From Deltaproteobacteria bacterium (GTDB taxonomy: Bacteria > Myxococcota_C > UBA6777): a DNA stretch of 64,000 nt. Under the pieces are notes generated by a model. That model had not been told where the DNA came from. It saw only the letters and a program-made list of their open reading frames with translations, and made no database searches. The translations under genes were made by a program, and so were the position numbers. The number at the start of each line of letters is the position of its first letter. The stretch's first letter is position 1. The stretch is taken from assembly GCA_006226375.1 (NCBI GenBank), contig SBHC01000044.1:1-64000 (forward strand), written 5' to 3'. Below, piece after piece: positions 59,672 to 64,000 of this stretch.

Positions 59672-61911
59672 TACTTCTTCACCTCAATCGTAAACTTGGA
59701 ACCTTTGCTACCTGTCACTGTACGTTTGCCGACCGTGGAGAGATCGCCGGTGTAGGATCCGCAAGAGTCATCACCGTTGAGAGAGTCGTAATCAAGAATC
59801 TCCAGCTTGGCGTTCTTCAAATGCGCAGGATCAAGGTTCACGACGGACCAACTGAAGGTTACAGTTTCGTTGCACTTGTTGTCTTTGTTGTTGGTCTTGT
59901 GAGTGGTCCCGTTGCTCAACGTCAGCTTGATGTAGGGATCAGGATCAGCGCCCCACAAGGCCGGCTTGTCATCGCATGCGCTACAAGACAGATAGATAGA
60001 CACAGTCATAACCACCCGACGACATTGGTTGTTGATGCAGCCGTAGGCGCAAGTGCCGCAAGTTCCTCCGCATCCATCAGAGCCACACTCCCGGTTGGTG
60101 CAATTGGGCTTGCAGCAGGTGTTGTTAATGCACTTGATACCCGCAGCGCAGGTACGCGCCGTTGACCAGTACAGACAACCGCTCGTGTCTTTCAGACATT
60201 CTTTGTACTTGGTCTGGGTGGAGTCGTTGAGGCACTGCCGTTCGCCGACCGTTTTGCACTCGTTTTGGCATTGGCATTGACCGGTGGACTCCTGACACTT
60301 GGCACGTTGGGGACAGGTTCCACAGCTCCCGCCGCAGCCATCCACGCCACATTGTTTGCCGGCGCACGACGATGCGCAACACGAACCATTTTGGCACGTA
60401 GAGGAGCCAAAACACTTGGTGTTTCGCATGACACGACAGCCGTTGTTGTCCAACTCGCATCGGGAAGCCGTTTTGCTATCAACGCAGCTCGCTTCCCCTT
60501 CTTTGCAGGCATGACTGCAAACACATTGGCCTTGGTCACAAGTCGAACGACCCAGACAGGTACCGCACGACCCGCCACAGCCATCGTCGCCGCAGCTTTT
60601 TCCAGAGCAATCTGGGCTGCAGGTACATTTGCCTTTGTCACAGACAAACTTGTCTTTGCAGCCGCAGTCTTTGGCGCAGGTGGAGCAATTCTCGCCCGCC
60701 TTGTCGTCACAGATTCCGTCACCACAAGGCGAGGCACAGGTTCCATTTTCGCAAGCTTTGCCGCTGGGGCATTTGCAGTCGCTGGCACAGGTGGAGCAAT
60801 TCTCGCCCAGGCTTGTTTCGCAGGAGCCGTTTCCGCAAGCCGATTTGCATTGTCCTGTTACACATTGTTCCGAAGACTTGCATTTGCAATCGCTGGGACA
60901 AGTGGAGCAGTTCTCTCCCTTGGCTGTGTCGCATGTGTTGTTGCCACAATCCGTTCCGCAACCGCCGTTGGAGCATTTTTGGCCCTCAGCGCAAGCGCAG
61001 TCCACAGGACAGGTGGAACAAGTCTCGCCAAAGGTGGAGTCACAAGTACCGTTGCCACAGAGGCTTTCACAAAGTCCACTGTTGCACTTCTGACCTTTCT
61101 GGCAGGCACAGTCCGTGGCACAGGTGGAGCAATTCTCCCCGATGGAAGCATCGCATTTGCGGTTACCACAAGCTTGTTGGCATGTACCCGAGCCGTCGCA
61201 AAGTTGGTCTTTGGCGCAGGCACAGTCTCGGCTACATGTGAGGCAGTTTTCGCCTTCTTGCGCTTCACAGGAGTTGTTTCCACAAGACTTTTTCTCAACG
61301 CACTGGCCAGTTTCGCAAGCCTGTCCCGTTGGACAGATGCAATCTTGCGCACACGTGGAGCAGTCTTCGATATCTTTGTCGCAGGTGCCGTTTCCGCACT
61401 TGCTCGCTTCTTTGCAAACCCCCGACTCGCAGACTTGCCCTTGTTGGCAGGCGCAATCTGTGGCGCAAGATTGACAGTCTTCTTGGCCGATATCGCATTG
61501 ACCGTTGCCGCACAGCTGCTCGGAGGCTTTGCATTTTCCTTCACCGCAGCCAGACTGACCGCATTCTTCGGCCATATCTTCGAGGTTTCCGCAGCTATCG
61601 ACCCAAAAGACCTGACTCCCCACGCATGTTTTGTTGCGATGGGGTAAGCATGTTTGGTTCTTGGTTTGGCAGCGCCCTCGGCTGGTATCACATGCTTCCG
61701 TCGACTTGCAATCCGAGTCGGACTGGCAATCGGAAGAACATTGACCGCTTACAACTTCACAGTAAGTTCCAGCAGAACATTGGGAGTCTTCTTCACATTT
61801 GCTATCTTTGCATCCACCGCTCAACAGCAATAGCAAACCCAGAGACAATCCCATTCCCAGACCGCGCCACTTCCAAGCTCGTAGCCACGGGTTCGAGAAC
61901 AACCGATTCAT
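59671..61911 (-). CDS. Cysteine-rich tandem-repeat lipoprotein with C2-like end, 746 aa
   Basis: The ATG at 61911 has AGGAG five bases upstream. A signal ends in LLSGGC with a likely lipidated Cys34. Eight tandem units of about 37 residues follow, pattern CGNGxCDxxxGENCSTCxxDC then CxxGxxCxxGxC. Three units with CGxDGCGGxCGTC and intervening CxNx-type segments come after. The last ~110 residues look beta-sandwich, C2-like (SIYLSCSACDDKPALWGADP, then DPYIKLTL, then FSWSVVNLDP). It is probably an outer-surface, disulfide-rigid stalk with a calcium- or ligand-binding tip. It is coupled by a TAATG junction to the M50B-like peptidase. Confidence 0.85.
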   Translation of the reverse strand: MNRLFSNPWLRAWKWRGLGMGLSLGLLLLLSGGCKDSKCEEDSQCSAGTYCEVVSGQCSSDCQSDSDCKSTEACDTSRGRCQTKNQTCLPHRNKTCVGSQVFWVDSCGNLEDMAEECGQSGCGEGKCKASEQLCGNGQCDIGQEDCQSCATDCACQQGQVCESGVCKEASKCGNGTCDKDIEDCSTCAQDCICPTGQACETGQCVEKKSCGNNSCEAQEGENCLTCSRDCACAKDQLCDGSGTCQQACGNRKCDASIGENCSTCATDCACQKGQKCNSGLCESLCGNGTCDSTFGETCSTCPVDCACAEGQKCSNGGCGTDCGNNTCDTAKGENCSTCPSDCKCKSSEQCVTGQCKSACGNGSCETSLGENCSTCASDCKCPSGKACENGTCASPCGDGICDDKAGENCSTCAKDCGCKDKFVCDKGKCTCSPDCSGKSCGDDGCGGSCGTCLGRSTCDQGQCVCSHACKEGEASCVDSKTASRCELDNNGCRVMRNTKCFGSSTCQNGSCCASSCAGKQCGVDGCGGSCGTCPQRAKCQESTGQCQCQNECKTVGERQCLNDSTQTKYKECLKDTSGCLYWSTARTCAAGIKCINNTCCKPNCTNRECGSDGCGGTCGTCAYGCINNQCRRVVMTVSIYLSCSACDDKPALWGADPDPYIKLTLSNGTTHKTNNKDNKCNETVTFSWSVVNLDPAHLKNAKLEILDYDSLNGDDSCGSYTGDLSTVGKRTVTGSKGSKFTIEVKK

Positions 61912-62062
61912 AGCGACTCCTACTGAACCTACAAAGGACCTCAAACCCTACAGAGATCAACCCCAAGTTTGAGGGAACAAACAGTTTCTTTCTTCTTTGT
62001 TGTACCTGAAGCAAACCAAGGCTGCAAGGTTCTTGAACGTCAAAAACAAGCCAGAGAAGTTC

Positions 62063-64000
62063 CTAAAAGTCTTTGCGATTGGGAAGGTCTCCGTTGCTTG
62101 GGGCAATCTTTCGACTGTCTTGTTGGTTCCCCTTCATCTCGTTATCCCCAGTGTATTCGGCGCCGCTTTGCATCATCGCGCCGTACCTGCAGTTGGAGAT
62201 CTTGTTGTTCTCCATCTTCACCTTGATGTTGTGCATAAAGATGCCAGCGCGGTGGTTGTTGGTGACGGTGTTCTCCAAGAGTTCGGTGGTTGCCTTGAGA
62301 GCCACGAGGTTGATCGCGTCACCCTCTACGTTTTCTTCTTGGCTCCCACCAACCCCACGAACGTTCTCCACGTAGTTTCGACGCAGGGTAATTTGCGCTC
62401 CCCCACCATACAGTTGGATGCCGTAGCCTGACGCACCTGACACCGTGTTGTCTTCGAGGGTCAACGTGTTGGTGGGCAGCTGCTCGTCGAAGGTGTCGTG
62501 AATCGCGATGGCTCGGAAGGGATGAAACACCCACTTGTTCTTGCTGATCGATCCCGTGATGTACCCCAACAGGCTCAAACCAGAGCGTCGGTTGTTTCGA
62601 AAAGAGTTCGCGGTCATCGAGAGCTGGAGAGGCTGTGCAAAGCCGCGATGATCCAAGCGAATTCCATCACTTGCATTGGAGCCTTCGGGAAGAGTTCTTC
62701 CAATCCCAGCGACATAGTTGTTTGCCACGACCACATCGACAGCTTGTCCCTTGGGAGGCTGGCTCTTTGTGACCAGCAACCCATGTCCTGGTGAATCGGT
62801 CAAGAGGTTGGCCTTAAAAGTGATTCGCTGGGTCACGCCTGCCACCTGGATCGCCGGGAACAAGAACTGGCTGGGGAGAAGTTGAGGCGAACGTTGACCG
62901 TTCAGCTCCAAGGCGTTGGCTTCGCTCTCAAAGATGTTGATGGAGCGCGCAAAGATTCCGGATGAATCGTTTCGGAAGAAACTGTTCCCCTTGGCTGTAA
63001 GTTCCCCCGCTCCGGCGACCAATGCGCCAACACCTGCGACAACGGTTTGTCCGTTTCGCTTCCCACCGTTGATGGTCGCTCCCATCTTTGGAAGACACAC
63101 ACTGCCTTCACAGAAGTGACTCCCCGAACAGCCACCATCACAACCAGGTGCCGCGGCCTGCGAAGCAGCAAACCAGCCACGAGGACCATTGTCTGCGATT
63201 CGATTGCCCTCCATCACCACACGATGACTGTTATTAATGTTCACGGAAACAGTATCGTTGGACACCACACGATGGCTGTTGTTGATGTTCACCGAGACAT
63301 GATCGTTGTTCACGATGCGATGGCTGTTGTTGATGTTGACTGCGATCTCATCACCGCCCGGTGAGATACGAAGGCCGCCCACACCATTCCCGGTCACCCT
63401 GTTGTTTTGCAGAGTCACTTCGTTGGCGCCTTCCACCACAAGACCAAACTGTAGGGCTTCGACCTGGGTTCGCCATTGCCCAACCACTGCGCTACCTTTT
63501 TGCAACGCGCCTTGGGTCTCTTTGTGGATGACCAACCCTGGGATTCGATGACTGTTGTTGATGTTGACAGCGACGGTATCGTTCCCGGTCACCCTGTGAC
63601 TGTTGTTGATATTGACTGAGATAGTGCCCTGCCCTGTCACCCGATGGCTGTTGTTGATGTTCACCGAGATGGTTCCCTTGGGCAGGAATTGAAGCACGCC
63701 ACCGTTGTATACAAACCGACTGTCGGTGATGAAAACGTTCCCGTTTCCTTTGATCATCGCGCCCGTCAACAAATTCGTAGTGTGGTGGCTGTTGTTGATA
63801 TTCACAGAAACAAAGTCATTTACAAACAAGCCATGCCCATATCCAGAGACCACCAACCGGGAGATGGTGAGTTTCCCGACTTTGCGAAAGGACAACGTTG
63901 CGTAGTCTTCGACAGGACGAGGAGGCAAAGGCGCGACAAGGACAGCTCCATTCGAGGGGTCGTTGGATTGTCCTTCAACGGTCAAATCCTGCTGGATGTT
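62063..64000 (-). CDS. Parallel beta-helix protein with VNINNSH rungs (5' end outside window)
   Basis: The frame is open from the window edge to the TAG at 62065; the five codons before the first internal TTG (63985) are also open, so the N-terminus is missing. About 645 residues are visible. The chain has the right-handed beta-helix pattern (NEVTLQNNRVTGNGVGGLRI, NTVTNNHRAGIFMHN, NKISNCRYGAMMQSG) of PF13229-type proteins. Seven units built on VNINNSH interrupt the N-terminal half, and a cysteine-rich insert CDGGCSGSHFCEGSVC sits near residue 285. It is likely a secreted or surface protein. Polysaccharide binding or cleavage is common in this fold, but no catalytic residues can be assigned. 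Confidence 0.85.
   Translation of the reverse strand, partial: NIQQDLTVEGQSNDPSNGAVLVAPLPPRPVEDYATLSFRKVGKLTISRLVVSGYGHGLFVNDFVSVNINNSHHTTNLLTGAMIKGNGNVFITDSRFVYNGGVLQFLPKGTISVNINNSHRVTGQGTISVNINNSHRVTGNDTVAVNINNSHRIPGLVIHKETQGALQKGSAVVGQWRTQVEALQFGLVVEGANEVTLQNNRVTGNGVGGLRISPGGDEIAVNINNSHRIVNNDHVSVNINNSHRVVSNDTVSVNINNSHRVVMEGNRIADNGPRGWFAASQAAAPGCDGGCSGSHFCEGSVCLPKMGATINGGKRNGQTVVAGVGALVAGAGELTAKGNSFFRNDSSGIFARSINIFESEANALELNGQRSPQLLPSQFLFPAIQVAGVTQRITFKANLLTDSPGHGLLVTKSQPPKGQAVDVVVANNYVAGIGRTLPEGSNASDGIRLDHRGFAQPLQLSMTANSFRNNRRSGLSLLGYITGSISKNKWVFHPFRAIAIHDTFDEQLPTNTLTLEDNTVSGASGYGIQLYGGGAQITLRRNYVENVRGVGGSQEENVEGDAINLVALKATTELLENTVTNNHRAGIFMHNIKVKMENNKISNCRYGAMMQSGAEYTGDNEMKGNQQDSRKIAPSNGDLPNRKDF
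63224..63804. repeat. Seven VNINNSH-coding units, two triplets at 48-bp period
   Basis: The 21-nt segment that encodes VNINNSH (minus strand) occurs at 63224, 63272 and 63320 (48-bp period), again at 63548, 63596 and 63644 (48-bp period), and once at 63784. The 16-residue unit reads [IV][SA]VNINNSHR[VI]. Third-codon bases differ among copies, while the seven core residues do not. Confidence 0.9.

Noticed and set aside
60265-61647. Long plus-strand open frame (460 codons) opposite the cysteine-rich lipoprotein
   Set aside because: It is the antisense shadow of the cysteine codon repeats: no start site, Ala/Val/Thr-biased composition and no family pattern.

Overview
The window looks like chromosomal DNA from a member of the Myxococcota (the former deltaproteobacterial myxobacterial lineage) with a medium GC content. 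The reasons are: two secreted von Willebrand A proteins that combine MopE-type CDGxDNDC motifs with a C-terminal Cys-hydrophobic-Arg tail like MYXO-CTERM; the gene order pilC-pilS-pilR seen in myxobacteria; a Ser/Thr kinase fused to a GspE/MshE N-terminal domain; many cysteine-rich, PEGA, Sel1, HEAT and TPR envelope proteins; and frequent TTG start codons set by clear ribosome binding sites. I see no phage, transposase, CRISPR, rRNA or convincing tRNA genes.

Layout. 0-7.6 kb: the 5' part of glnS (minus), an ankyrin-type lipoprotein, a Sel1-repeat secreted protein, a small membrane protein, and a gene-free stretch with two direct-repeat arrays. 7.6-14.6 kb (minus): a lytic transglycosylase, a 160-bp MITE-like element, then an unknown 666-residue protein translationally coupled to a VWA/MopE protein. 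14.9-19.5 kb (plus): a candidate structured RNA with its own terminator, a secreted unknown, a HEAT-repeat protein with a histidine-rich loop, and recA. 19.7-23.9 kb (minus): the MshEN-like Ser/Thr kinase, a neighbour that also ends in an Arg/Lys-rich tail, and an aminotransferase. 24.2-26.3 kb (plus): rnc and two coupled or adjacent unknowns. 26.4-28.0 kb (minus): an EI24/CysZ-like membrane protein and a secreted protein. 28.2-32.7 kb (plus): a probable inactive M28-like membrane protein, a cysteine-rich secreted protein, a class I aminotransferase and a flippase-like membrane protein. 32.8-42.7 kb (minus): an envelope block of PEGA protein, membrane protein, OmpA/MotB-like protein and a 2104-residue TamB. 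43.0-48.6 kb (plus): a lipoprotein, a TPR-like protein, maf, a YggS-type PLP protein, a gluzincin and a conserved TPR-like protein.

48.8-58.8 kb is the type IV pilus region: pilA, and further along pilR, pilS and pilC, all on the minus strand. Plus-strand genes for an HMA-domain lipoprotein, a lipoprotein alpha/beta hydrolase and the second VWA/MopE protein, plus a second MITE copy, lie in between. pilS/pilR would sense and drive pilA, and PilC is the inner-membrane platform. The motor ATPases pilB and pilT are not in the window. 59.0-64.0 kb (minus) holds an M50B-like membrane peptidase coupled to a cysteine-rich repeat lipoprotein, and a beta-helix protein that runs off the right edge.

The most unusual items are seven near-invariant VNINNSH rungs in that beta-helix protein, the nested-stem RNA candidate at 14896-15041, the pair of MITE-like elements each sitting directly behind a stop codon, and an 18-bp motif shared by the recA upstream region and the small membrane protein gene at 6487.
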